64,000 nucleotides of DNA from a bacterium SCSIO 12696. Its GTDB lineage: Bacteria > Pseudomonadota > Gammaproteobacteria > Pseudomonadales > Porticoccaceae. Location of the stretch: NCBI GenBank assembly GCA_024397955.1, contig CP073744.1:806001-870000 (forward strand), read 5' to 3'. Under the pieces are notes generated by a model, which searched no databases, was not told where the DNA came from, and saw nothing but the letters and a program-made list of their open reading frames with translations. The translations under genes and the position numbers were made by a program. This document shows positions 50,701 to 59,057 of the stretch, piece by piece (the stretch's first letter is position 1; every line of letters begins with the position of its first letter).

Positions 50701-52217
50701 CTCGAGTTCGGCTTGCTAATAATCTCCTGTTCACTCAGTGGCACCGTAAAGGTGAAGGTACTGCCCTCTCCCAACGTACTTGTCAAAGACATGTGGCCGC
50801 CCATTAAACTGACAATGCGCCGACTGATTGCCAGTCCAAGGCCGGTACCACCATACTCACGAGTCGTTGATGAGTCCGCCTGGGTAAATGCATCAAAGAT
50901 ACGTTCCTGGGCTTCAGGGGCAATACCAATACCGGTGTCCTTGACATCGAATCGCAATGTTTGCCCGCGGTCGGTTCGAGATGATTCAACGCTGAGCCAA
51001 ACCGATACTTCTCCTTGTTGCGTAAATTTGATGGCGTTACCGATCAGGTTAATCAACACCTGCCGCATACGGGTGCTGTCTACCTGAATGTGCTGAGGCG
51101 CATCAACAGAACATACGTAACTCAACTCTACCTGGCGTTTTACGGCCGAATTGCATAGCAAACCAACGACCTCATCCAGAAGGTCCTCGACAAATACATC
51201 TTCCTTGTTAAGTACTACTGCATTGGATTCAACCTTGGAAAAGTCCAGCACATCATCAATCAAGCTCAATAAGATCTCACCGGATGATTTAGCAGTTTCT
51301 ACATACTCTTCCTGCTTAGGCGACAACCCCATGGTCATCAGCAAATCCAGCATGCCTAAAATGGCATTCATCGGTGTGCGCAACTCGTGACTGACGTTAG
51401 CAGCAAACTCACCCTTTACGCGTGCCGACTCCAAAGCCGCATCTTTTGCTTGCAACAACTCCAGTTCGCGCTTTTCCAACACCGCCATCATGGTGTTAAA
51501 GGCGTGCTGCATATCCACAATGTCTTTGGGGCCGGACATATGGGCGCGTAGCTGTTTTTCACCATCTTCCGCTCTGCGCATCAAGCCAGACAAATACTCT
51601 AAAGGCTTGGTTAACTTACTGGCCAACCCCAACAGGGCAAACAGCAATAAAATAGCCACACTGAGAGAGGCCAAGGTGTTGTTTCGCAATATATCGCGAA
51701 ACATGGTATCCAAAAGGCTTTTGTCAACCACCAACACAACATAACCAATATGCTCTATGGTGGGATCAACACCAAACTCTTCCATGGAACTGTCTTCGCT
51801 GTATACCGGCGCAGCAAAGTGCCAGTAATCGCCTTCTTCGCGAAGTAATTGAGCATCGTCAGAAAGAGTGGAAAAATTATAGGGCAGCAGTAAATTGCTG
51901 TTTTGCTTACTTTCATAAAGTTTGCCCTGACGATCATATATCGATGCAGCTTCGACATTTTCAAAATCGAGCAACAGATCAATGGCATCGGAGGCAAACT
52001 GACGTGTTGAAGATAACAGCGCAAAATCCGCCTGACGAGCAAACGTCGCTGTAAGCTGAGAGCTCTGCTCCAGCAACTTTCCACGAATGGTATCTGTGGC
52101 AGTTTTGGATACTGCCAGGGAAGTCACCAGTGCCAGTATTAACATACCGACAAAAACAGCCCAAATTAGCTGCCTGCGAAAATCCAGTTTCTGAAAAATT
52201 GATTCAGAATCAGACAA
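47751..52217 (-). CDS. Hybrid histidine kinase with Hpt, receiver, GGDEF and EAL domains
   Basis: A 1488-residue membrane sensor. In order: TM1 (about 17-37), a periplasmic CHASE8-like sensor (to about 180), TM2, HAMP (about 200-255), HisKA with phosphorylatable His277 in VSHELRTP, HATPase (about 385-500), a degenerate receiver (about 520-640), a canonical receiver (about 660-785; DDNRAN, VFMDCQMP), Hpt (about 820-910; HMLKGSASN), a third receiver (about 925-1045), GGDEF (about 1055-1215) and EAL (about 1230-1475). GGDEF, an RxxD inhibition site (REQD) five residues before it, EALVRW and DDFGSGYSS are all intact, so both c-di-GMP synthesis and breakdown are possible. The TTG start at 52217 is the only one before TM1. 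Confidence 0.93.
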   Translation of the reverse strand: MSDSESIFQKLDFRRQLIWAVFVGMLILALVTSLAVSKTATDTIRGKLLEQSSQLTATFARQADFALLSSTRQFASDAIDLLLDFENVEAASIYDRQGKLYESKQNSNLLLPYNFSTLSDDAQLLREEGDYWHFAAPVYSEDSSMEEFGVDPTIEHIGYVVLVVDKSLLDTMFRDILRNNTLASLSVAILLLFALLGLASKLTKPLEYLSGLMRRAEDGEKQLRAHMSGPKDIVDMQHAFNTMMAVLEKRELELLQAKDAALESARVKGEFAANVSHELRTPMNAILGMLDLLMTMGLSPKQEEYVETAKSSGEILLSLIDDVLDFSKVESNAVVLNKEDVFVEDLLDEVVGLLCNSAVKRQVELSYVCSVDAPQHIQVDSTRMRQVLINLIGNAIKFTQQGEVSVWLSVESSRTDRGQTLRFDVKDTGIGIAPEAQERIFDAFTQADSSTTREYGGTGLGLAISRRIVSLMGGHMSLTSTLGEGSTFTFTVPLSEQEIISKPNSSKKLPKEFSNLRVLSVNSSNAVKEFLATRFGAWGVQHTALQNGMGALDAVRESLISTQPFHVLVMDEELAGIKALDFIKLLSDEPSSSQMTLVVLVNPWSEYEALYPDAVIQLTKPLRTGVLYETLRNLAGVTQVPSDSSAASEKLLEYFGKKVLVADDNRANQQVAVGMLERLGCEVLMAESGEQALNIVVRNQPDLVFMDCQMPVMDGYEATARIRRLEDGKNALPIIAMTANTSEGEEERCREAGMDDFLPKPLRLKDLQATLKEWFGSQHKQSTAVPVKAAGQPSMDVTLDLAVMDELRHSVGEVVDSMIKAFLEDTPVYLQSLKHAAADRDDKQVKELAHMLKGSASNFGADRLVALSRHIEEVATNSQLEDIDSQVAQLIAAYRELSRALEQQLSDEESSVQKVKRAGAGYSVLIADDDRSMRMALRNALEADDYSIDEASNGEHAVAICRRNMPDLILIDALMPEIDGFQACEQIRDLPNGTDIPILMITGLEDEKSIVKAFTAGASDYIPKPIHFSVMRQRVARLLQASKAEQHVKKMAYHDPLTGLPNRASLMQQLRPMINRALLNGEMVAVLFLDLDRFKMINDSLGHDAGDLLLKAVADRIRRCLREQDFVARLGGDEFTVVLEGLHNANVAAMVAQKICDSLSEPFVFLQQKMFITTSVGISLSPADGEDVGALIKHADSAMFRAKEKGNSYCFYEQGMEDEVYRRLELERELRQALEQDHLRLYYQPKVDAQTGQLRSAEALVRWQHPQRGLLMPDKFIPLAEESGLIAELGDWVLRAACKQIREWCLQGSELKVAVNISGREVQAEGLQARIESTLKEFKVPPSLLELEITESMLLEEQHHIIDSLNDIKATGITLAIDDFGSGYSSFNYLKHLPVDTLKIDRVFINDLDENDKSGRAIVAGIIALADNLGLETVAEGVETEEQQGILQELGCNLLQGYLFSKAIPAEQLSEQFLPTLNRQPEAETPQA

Positions 52218-52266
52218 AATAGCACCAGTTACTTTTTTCTATTAAATACGTTGCTACCGAGAGGTT

Positions 52267-53193
52267 TCAGTCTCGATAGGTAAAGTCGATACTCTTTCTT
52301 ACATCGCCATCAAGGTCGAGACCATAGTGGCGACTTTTCTTTTGGTTAACCCATAGCTTTACGCGATTCAACGGCAGCACTTCAACAGCTTTACCATCAA
52401 GACGCTGGCTGACCATATCAGATAATTGTTGCCCCATACCCTGCCAGTCTGGCAGTAGCACAAACGGAAACAACTCAATGTCTTTCGATGAAATCGTGTA
52501 ATGGAAAGGGATAACAGGCTGTCCCCAACTGTCTTTGATCAGATTTTCTTTAATGGCGTTATCAAATTTAGTGCCAAACAATACCCAGATAGCACGGCGA
52601 CTCTGATCAGCAGTGGCTAGAGACTGTTCTATTGCCTGCTGGGTTTCTTTACTGTGGTTACTCGGGTGAGCGGTTACGACAACCTGCCTGCTACTGGCTG
52701 ACTCCTCTGTTTGCGCAAGAGCCATTTGATGTTTTTTGGGGTCATAAACCAAGTGTAGCGCTTTTACATCCGGCGCTAATTGGCTGAGATAGCGCAAAAC
52801 AACCGAGCTAGACGGCTGCAAGACAACTCCACCCACCCCATCCAGAGGTACAGACGCAACTGCGCCCATAACAACCGGGTAGTGATCACTGACAGCAGTC
52901 GCAGCTTGCCTGCCTGAACTTCCCAAAACAACAACTGCATCGACCCCGTCTGACCGCAGATCGTTCAATAAACGTTCTTGTGAATAGCCACCTTTTAACG
53001 AATATTCTCTAACTTTGCCGTCAAAATCATTTTTGACGCCCTTGATGATGTCTTTAAAAATGGGGGGAACACCCCTCTTCCCTGCCACTGAAATAATAGC
53101 CAGCGTTGGCTCATCAGCGAGCGCTGTTGTTGGAAAAAAAACAACAGTCAGCGACAGAATAAGCAGTTGGAGAAATCGTTTCCCGTACAACAT
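52267..53193 (-). CDS. Periplasmic binding protein (ABC_sub_bind-like)
   Basis: A 308-residue exported protein with a signal peptide (core about 6-22, cleavage after ALA) and a two-lobe binding-protein fold resembling the ABC_sub_bind/peripla_BP family (VVVLGSSGRQAA near 90, VMGAVASVPLDGVGGVV near 110-126). No ABC permease adjoins it. With the hybrid kinase 49 bases downstream, it may present a ligand to the sensor, which is inference. The ATG at 53193 has GGGAA four bases upstream. Confidence 0.8.
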   Translation of the reverse strand: MLYGKRFLQLLILSLTVVFFPTTALADEPTLAIISVAGKRGVPPIFKDIIKGVKNDFDGKVREYSLKGGYSQERLLNDLRSDGVDAVVVLGSSGRQAATAVSDHYPVVMGAVASVPLDGVGGVVLQPSSSVVLRYLSQLAPDVKALHLVYDPKKHQMALAQTEESASSRQVVVTAHPSNHSKETQQAIEQSLATADQSRRAIWVLFGTKFDNAIKENLIKDSWGQPVIPFHYTISSKDIELFPFVLLPDWQGMGQQLSDMVSQRLDGKAVEVLPLNRVKLWVNQKKSRHYGLDLDGDVRKSIDFTYRD

Positions 53194-53270
53194 AGTTTCC
53201 CGACTAAGATTAAATACCACTTTTCATCCATGAATGGATTTATTATTTTCAGTGAATCAAACGCTCAACA

Positions 53271-55400
53271 TCATTGCCCAAACTGATAACGGAATTCTGC
53301 AAATACAGCCCGACCCGCAAGAGGTAAATCATTAGGAATAAGCGCAGGCAAAGGAATCGGGGCACTGACATCACCACCCGGCGATGGCTCGCGAGCATCA
53401 TCATCAAAAAGGTTCTTCACAATCAAAGCGACTTCCCAGCTTTGGTCACTGGGTTGATAACTCAGTTTTGAATCTACTATTAAGTAATCGTCCAACTCTG
53501 GGCGCACATCCACGGCTACACGATCACGGCCCGCAACCCAATTGACCTGTAAATTCCAGTGCCAATCAGAGGCCAGCTGCCAATCCGAACGCAGATAGAG
53601 TTGGGTGCTCGGTGCATTTCCCGATGAAGTACCAGTGCGCTCGTCGGTGCTATCCTGCCAGGAGAAGTTGCCTGATAGTGTGAGGCGATCAGAAGCTTCC
53701 CATTCGGCATTCAGCTCCAGACCGTAGCCTGTTTGTTCACCCGCATTTTGAGCGCGGCGGCCGGCAGGGTCTGGCTCAAACAGGATGATATCGTCCCACT
53801 TATAGAAAAACAGGTTGGCATCCAGATGTAAATTTAACATCGGCTTATAGTCAAAAGCCACTTCATAGCTTTTCAATTCTTCCGGCATTAAGTCGGGATT
53901 GCCTAAGATAGATGGGTTATTAATCGCTCTGGTTTGAGCAAAAGAAGGGGCTCGAAATGCCTCACCGTAAAGGAACTTTGTCGTTAGATTATGGCTAGTC
54001 GACCATACTAAAGCCAAACGCGGGTTTACCGTACTGCCAAAATCTGAATAATCATCGTAACGAAGGCCAGCTGTTAACTCCCAATCGTTATCCAGATGCC
54101 AAATATCCTGGATAAAGAGATATTTGTTTGTGCGGGCACCTTCGGTAATAAAGGCTAGGGGAGTATCACTCACATCAACTACAGAAGTGTCTGGCTGCAA
54201 TGGAACAATGACGGGGAACTGGCCAACAAGGGTCTGGGTGAAATTTCGCTCATCTCTAGCGCGAAAAAGATCCCCTAAATAGTAACCCGATCCGATGCGA
54301 ATCTCGTGGTCTTTAATAGCAGTATAAAGTGCAGAGGCATCAATATGAAAATGATGTTCAAACACTTCGGGATTACCAATAATGCCATTGGGAAACGGAA
54401 ATGGAGAAGGGCCTCCAGTTGACCCCGCAGGGAATAGAAAAATATCCTGCTCCACTTCCTGAGTCGTTGAACGATAACTGGTCGACGCTTCCAACTGCCA
54501 GCTTTCTGAAAACTCAGGCTGCTTATAACCAAGGGAAACACTGTAGCGGTCGCTACTTACTAAACCATTAGGATCAAGTGCTTGAGCAGCGCCGACGCCA
54601 GTTTGCCCCTCCCTGCGCTGATAGCCTGCCTGAAATCGCCAAAACTCCCAACCAACGTCTGCCCGAAAGTCATAAGCTTCTCGACCTACATTCACTGACC
54701 CAGGCGCTAGACTTAGGGAAGTGCCACCAACAAAGTCAAGAATGGATTGAGCATCTGCTTCAACAGCTTCGCGCTGGCCGTTGGTATCTTCATACTCAAG
54801 ACTAAACAGATATTTAAAGTTACCATTAGTATGGCCATAAGATATCCAAGCCTCAGTGGTATCAAAGCTCCCTGCCCGAGCGCCGGTTCGTAGACCTTGA
54901 GCCTCATCACCTTGTTTGGTGACAATATTAATAACACCAGCAAAAGCATCCGCACCGTAAACAGCAGAGCCCGGACCCCGAATGATTTCGATTCTTGAGA
55001 TATTTTCAACAGGCATCCCCCCCCAAGCCAAATGCCTGTCACCTTGAAACAAACTTTTGAAAGGAACGCCGTTAACCAGCATCAGTACTTGAGGATTCAA
55101 CGAAGAGTAAATACCTCGAAATACATAAATTGGGTTATAACCGAGGGCATCTCTGGCCACATGCAAACCTGGGACTGTTTCCAGTACGTCATCCAAATCA
55201 GTAGCACCAATTGCATGTATATCAGACTGAGTAATCACAGTAGCTACAGCAGGTGCTTTTGATATCGGCTTGTCATAGCCGGTAGCAATACTAATTAAAT
55301 CTTCGTCACCAAACTCCGAAAAAAAGTCTTCATTGTCTTCAGCAAATGCCATAACAGGCATCAGCATTCCCAAAATGTGCGCGATACAGTGAAATTTCAC
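53271..55400 (-). CDS. TonB-dependent receptor (FepA/BtuB-type plug)
   Basis: A 709-residue outer-membrane receptor with a signal peptide (to about residue 20), a short acidic stretch that resembles a TonB box region, a plug with VNGVPFKSLFQGDRHL and EIIRGPGSAVYGADAFAGVINIVTK near 137-161, and a barrel ending in the aromatic-rich AEFRYQFGQ. GTG start at 55400 with a perfect AGGAGG five bases upstream. It follows the citrate-synthase-like pair by nine bases, inside the same operon. The substrate is unknown; a chelate or a small carboxylate is a guess from context. Confidence 0.9.
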   Translation of the reverse strand: MKFHCIAHILGMLMPVMAFAEDNEDFFSEFGDEDLISIATGYDKPISKAPAVATVITQSDIHAIGATDLDDVLETVPGLHVARDALGYNPIYVFRGIYSSLNPQVLMLVNGVPFKSLFQGDRHLAWGGMPVENISRIEIIRGPGSAVYGADAFAGVINIVTKQGDEAQGLRTGARAGSFDTTEAWISYGHTNGNFKYLFSLEYEDTNGQREAVEADAQSILDFVGGTSLSLAPGSVNVGREAYDFRADVGWEFWRFQAGYQRREGQTGVGAAQALDPNGLVSSDRYSVSLGYKQPEFSESWQLEASTSYRSTTQEVEQDIFLFPAGSTGGPSPFPFPNGIIGNPEVFEHHFHIDASALYTAIKDHEIRIGSGYYLGDLFRARDERNFTQTLVGQFPVIVPLQPDTSVVDVSDTPLAFITEGARTNKYLFIQDIWHLDNDWELTAGLRYDDYSDFGSTVNPRLALVWSTSHNLTTKFLYGEAFRAPSFAQTRAINNPSILGNPDLMPEELKSYEVAFDYKPMLNLHLDANLFFYKWDDIILFEPDPAGRRAQNAGEQTGYGLELNAEWEASDRLTLSGNFSWQDSTDERTGTSSGNAPSTQLYLRSDWQLASDWHWNLQVNWVAGRDRVAVDVRPELDDYLIVDSKLSYQPSDQSWEVALIVKNLFDDDAREPSPGGDVSAPIPLPALIPNDLPLAGRAVFAEFRYQFGQ

Positions 55401-55409
55401 TTTTTCCTC

Positions 55410-56210
55410 CTACCAATTTCTGCGTCCTTGGCCTTTATAAGAAATTCTATTACACGACAGCGGGAAGAAGCTGCCTTGGGGCTTTTGAAGAGCATCCACA
55501 TAACATGGAAACATACCTCCAACAAACGACAACCAGGAAAACATATAGAAGTTGCGCATTCCTACTCCCATATCAGCAGCAAGCGCCGACACTAAAGCTG
55601 CAGCATTCATCCCCAACTTATATCGGCTACTAGAGAGTATTTCTTCAGTTTTAAATGCAAACTTTACATGCAAGCCATCATCAAAACCGAGATCCCGTGC
55701 AACTTTCATCAACGGCCCTACCCGTTCATCCACTTCAACAACCGGTCGGCCAAAACCGGGGACACAGCGCTCTTTTTTCATCCAGGAAAATACAAACTCC
55801 TCGGCACACTCTCCTTGTTCGGTGGCTTTCACTCCTTGAGCCAGGTAATCATATGCCTTGAGTATTGGACGATGTCCAAACACCTTGGCTTCTGTGACTG
55901 CATTTGCCGCCGCAATTGCCAGCGTGGCGGTTGATCTCGCTGTTCCGGCAAGGGCGGCCACACGGTTATTCCAAAGCCTTGGATCAGGGAAACTGCTACC
56001 AAAAATCATCATGCTTTCGAGCATCTTGAGCTCACGCTGGTCAAACTCTCTGCCGGATATTCCATAGAAAACCAACTTCGTCCAGCTGACATGCTCACCG
56101 TACTCGAACAGATCCTTTCCGCGAAAAACCACTCGCTGCCCAGGAAACCATGCACCCATGTCGGTTTCCCAAAAATCTTCACAAGCTTGCAATTGCTCAG
56201 AACCTGACAT
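55410..56210 (-). CDS. Diverged citrate-synthase-family protein B
   Basis: A 266-residue protein matching the small citrate synthase/citryl-CoA lyase fold: WTKLVFYGISGREFDQRE aligns with the family's substrate-entry helix, and VPGFGRPVVEVDERV (about 150-164) with the catalytic G-x-G-H-R loop. The catalytic His is Arg here, the ADHGP-like His is absent (GSSFP), and the N-x-D Asp is replaced (MNAAAL). The ATG at 56210 overlaps the upstream stop as TGATG; GTG 56213 is possible. It is paired with protein A and probably does not carry out the canonical reaction. Confidence 0.7.
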   Translation of the reverse strand: MSGSEQLQACEDFWETDMGAWFPGQRVVFRGKDLFEYGEHVSWTKLVFYGISGREFDQRELKMLESMMIFGSSFPDPRLWNNRVAALAGTARSTATLAIAAANAVTEAKVFGHRPILKAYDYLAQGVKATEQGECAEEFVFSWMKKERCVPGFGRPVVEVDERVGPLMKVARDLGFDDGLHVKFAFKTEEILSSSRYKLGMNAAALVSALAADMGVGMRNFYMFSWLSFVGGMFPCYVDALQKPQGSFFPLSCNRISYKGQGRRNW

Positions 56211-57037
56211 CACTCACTACGCTTTTGTTTTGGGTCGTCATTCAATATCAAACCGCTGCCAAAAAACGGATATCGCTTCCAGCCGGATTTTTCTTGTTCA
56301 AGGGAATGAGCCGCTGCCCCTGGGAGTCGCAACAGCAAATACAACATTTCTGATTCATCAGGATTAAAACCAGCATCCAGAAAAGCGGCAGCGGCAACCA
56401 TCACCATTGAATACGGACTGCCGACTTGATTTTCAAGTACAGATTGCTGCTCGCAAATCCAGGACAAGCAACTGCCAGAAGCCCCCAGTGTTGCCAAGTA
56501 ATTCAGGGTTTGCTGGACCGGCCTGGAGCAACTGTTACCATATGGATCAAACCCCGGCGCATGCTCCAATTCATGCCAGACATCCGCATCTTGGGTGGAA
56601 AAATGCTCTGCTGCTCTCGCCCAATTATTCAAACTCTGCTTACAGTACTTTAAATACTTGGACGCCCAATAAACTTCGCGTCCACCACCCAAATTGCCAG
56701 CCCCCACAGCCAGGGCAGCCATCAAAGCCGAGGCATGAGTAGATCCGCCAACCCCTGCGTTCATAGCCGCGCGAACAGAGTGATCTCGTGGCCCTGGATT
56801 AGCCAGCGCCACTGCCAACCCTTCCAACAATGCGCATTGCTGTTTAGTCGGCTTTTCAAGCTTAAAGAGAAGATAAAGGTATTCCACCCAAGTAGCTTTA
56901 CCGAGCAAATCCCCATAAACGTCATAGCCGGAGCAATAACAAGCTTTTGCAGCAAAGGGGTTATCGTCTTCTGGAATTTCTTCCCATATTCGAGTGGTTA
57001 TGGTTTCTTTCTTATTATTATCGCTATCTTTGGCCAT
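56210..57037 (-). CDS. Diverged citrate-synthase-family protein A
   Basis: A 275-residue protein related to citrate synthase/citryl-CoA lyase. ATWVEYLYLLFKLEKPT (about 48-64), ALAVGAGNLGGGREV (about 108-122) and a C-terminal AAAAFLDAGFNPDESEMLYLLLRLPGAAAHSLEQ (about 215-248) fit the family. The catalytic His sites are not conserved: ADHGP reads ANPGP near 79-83, and G-x-G-H reads PGFDPYG near 161-167. The function is unknown. It starts two bases after the ThDP enzyme and overlaps protein B, which suggests a heteromeric complex. Confidence 0.72.
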   Translation of the reverse strand: MAKDSDNNKKETITTRIWEEIPEDDNPFAAKACYCSGYDVYGDLLGKATWVEYLYLLFKLEKPTKQQCALLEGLAVALANPGPRDHSVRAAMNAGVGGSTHASALMAALAVGAGNLGGGREVYWASKYLKYCKQSLNNWARAAEHFSTQDADVWHELEHAPGFDPYGNSCSRPVQQTLNYLATLGASGSCLSWICEQQSVLENQVGSPYSMVMVAAAAFLDAGFNPDESEMLYLLLRLPGAAAHSLEQEKSGWKRYPFFGSGLILNDDPKQKRSE

Positions 57038-57039
57038 CG

Positions 57040-58839
57040 TTAACTTGTTATGGATTCTATTCGCAAACCAATTGGAGGGATTTCGCTTTTATCGATACGC
57101 ACATCCAGAATCGTAGGTTGACCTTGTGTGCAAATTTTATCTATATCCAGATTGAGCAAATCTTGAGGCGAGTGCACCACATAGCCGTCTCCACCCAAAG
57201 AACGGGCCATAGTGGCAAAGTTTGCCGGCGGTATATCTACGCCTATTTGCTCGGCACCAGATAGCTGCTGACCATGGCGCACCATGCCAAAACCGGAGTC
57301 ATTTAAAACTACAAAAATAACTGGCAATTTTTCTTGTACTGCAACGGTAAATTCCTGGCCACTCATCAACAGGCTGCCATCGCCGGTTATACACACCACC
57401 GGACTTTCAGGGCGTGCCAACGCAGCACCCACCGCACTGCCGATCGCCCAACCCATGGACGCAAACTCCAAACAGGCTCGGAAAAGTCCGCCATGAGCAT
57501 CACGCTTACCACAAATACGTCGATCAAACGGGTGTAAGTAGTGTGTCGCCCAGGCAAAACTGGCCCCGGTATCCGCCAGGTAACGAGTATTGGCAGGGAA
57601 TAAATTGGGCAGTTCAGCCATCAATCGTTGCGGTTTGATGGGGGAGCTGTTTGCAGAGCACTTTTGGGGCTCTAACAGCGTAAAGTGGCGTTCTGGCAGT
57701 GCTGTTTGCTGTGTAGCATCTGTTACGGCTTCTTCAGGGGCAACCGATTTAAGTATCAACCTTGGTTCCGATTCCAAGCGTTCCACAATACGTTCAAATA
57801 CGCATTCCAGTCGGCCACGAACATGAAGTTTGGCCATTGGCGAACGAGTCAGATTGGTTTCAACAGACTCCACATGCACCAAACGGTTGTTTAACAACAA
57901 AGTTTCATCCCAACCGCTGGAGGCCCATTCACTCAAGCTGGAGCCAACCGCAACCACCAGATCAACCTCGTCATCCTGTAGTACCTCTTTGGCACTGACA
58001 TGGCCAGCAAAACCAACAACACCACGAAACAACGGGTGGTAAGGGCTTACCAGGCCCTTGCCATGAGGTGTGGTGATAATTTGTGCATCCAACTTGACCG
58101 CTATGGACAACAGGCTGCCTATGGCCTCACTGGCTTCATCCCCCACCAACAGCACGGGCCTTTTGGCAGTGACCAGTTCTTCGTAAAAGGCGTCGACCGC
58201 CTTATCGTCCACGTAAGACGGCTTTTCCAGCAAACCAGCCAAATCAAAACTGGGCTTTGAAACCCCGCTGGTAGCCCGCATCACATCCAGGGGCACACTC
58301 AGGTGAACCGGCCCTGCAGGAGACTGAAACGCGGTCATCACGGCTGCCGCCAGCTTATGCTCAAACTGATCTACATGAGAAACCAGGGAGTTATAACGAG
58401 TGCAGTGCTCAAACAGACCGACCGTATTGACACCGGTGCAGGAAGATTCCTGAAATGCACCACGGCCAAACGTCGACAGTGCCGTCTGCGCGGTGATAAC
58501 CAACATGGGAATATTATTTTCAAAGGCGGAGGCAATACCGGTAATCAGGTTTGTTGCCCCTGGGCCAGTGGTGGCACAACACACACCCAGTTTGCCGGTA
58601 TTGCGGGCATAACCATCTGCCATAAACGCAGCACCAGTCTCATGGCGAGCCACGATCGAGCGAGGCCCGCCATTACGGCCACTGCGGGCCAGCGCATTAT
58701 AGAATGGCTCAATGGCACCACCGGGGATACCAAATACATAGTCGACATCCAGTTGTTGCAGGTATTGAATCAAGAGGTCACCCAGCTCAATTCCCTGACC
58801 CGCCACATGACGCCGACTATCTATCTGTATAACATCCAC
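57040..58839 (-). CDS. ThDP-dependent acetolactate-synthase-like enzyme
   Basis: A 599-residue enzyme of the ALS/oxalyl-CoA-decarboxylase/carboligase family. The ThDP-activating Glu is in HETGAAFMADGYAR near 66-79, GPGATNL near 92, and the metal/diphosphate motif GDGSLLMSG with LNDSGFG sits in the C-terminal third. It would decarboxylate a 2-oxo acid and join the carbanion to an acceptor. It is not an IlvB by context, as no IlvN-like subunit adjoins it. The start is uncertain: GTG 58839 (GGGG upstream) or TTG 58869. It leads the operon with the citrate-synthase-like pair. Confidence 0.85.
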   Translation of the reverse strand: MDVIQIDSRRHVAGQGIELGDLLIQYLQQLDVDYVFGIPGGAIEPFYNALARSGRNGGPRSIVARHETGAAFMADGYARNTGKLGVCCATTGPGATNLITGIASAFENNIPMLVITAQTALSTFGRGAFQESSCTGVNTVGLFEHCTRYNSLVSHVDQFEHKLAAAVMTAFQSPAGPVHLSVPLDVMRATSGVSKPSFDLAGLLEKPSYVDDKAVDAFYEELVTAKRPVLLVGDEASEAIGSLLSIAVKLDAQIITTPHGKGLVSPYHPLFRGVVGFAGHVSAKEVLQDDEVDLVVAVGSSLSEWASSGWDETLLLNNRLVHVESVETNLTRSPMAKLHVRGRLECVFERIVERLESEPRLILKSVAPEEAVTDATQQTALPERHFTLLEPQKCSANSSPIKPQRLMAELPNLFPANTRYLADTGASFAWATHYLHPFDRRICGKRDAHGGLFRACLEFASMGWAIGSAVGAALARPESPVVCITGDGSLLMSGQEFTVAVQEKLPVIFVVLNDSGFGMVRHGQQLSGAEQIGVDIPPANFATMARSLGGDGYVVHSPQDLLNLDIDKICTQGQPTILDVRIDKSEIPPIGLRIESITS

Positions 58840-58911
58840 AGCAAGACCCCTAAATTTCTTTTTATTCAATAAGTTATGGCTTTTTCTTCACAATCCATTT
58901 TCACTTTCGTC

Positions 58912-58941
58912 ATTATCAGCGTATTTATTGGTAAAATTCAA
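58912..58941 (-). promoter_or_regulatory. Candidate promoter of the ThDP/citrate-synthase-like operon
   Basis: Minus-strand TTGAAT (58936-58941) and GATAAT (58912-58917) are 18 bases apart, about 70 bases before the GTG start. The surrounding spacer is AT-rich and no other good promoter was seen. Confidence 0.4.
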
Positions 58942-59057
58942 CCTCTTTTTTCATACTAATTTATTAGGTGACCCGGTTAACAGCCCCACTAACAACCCTA
59001 TAGACTCCACCAAAACTAAAGCTACAATAGCCGCCTTTACCAAGTCGTGACAGCCCC

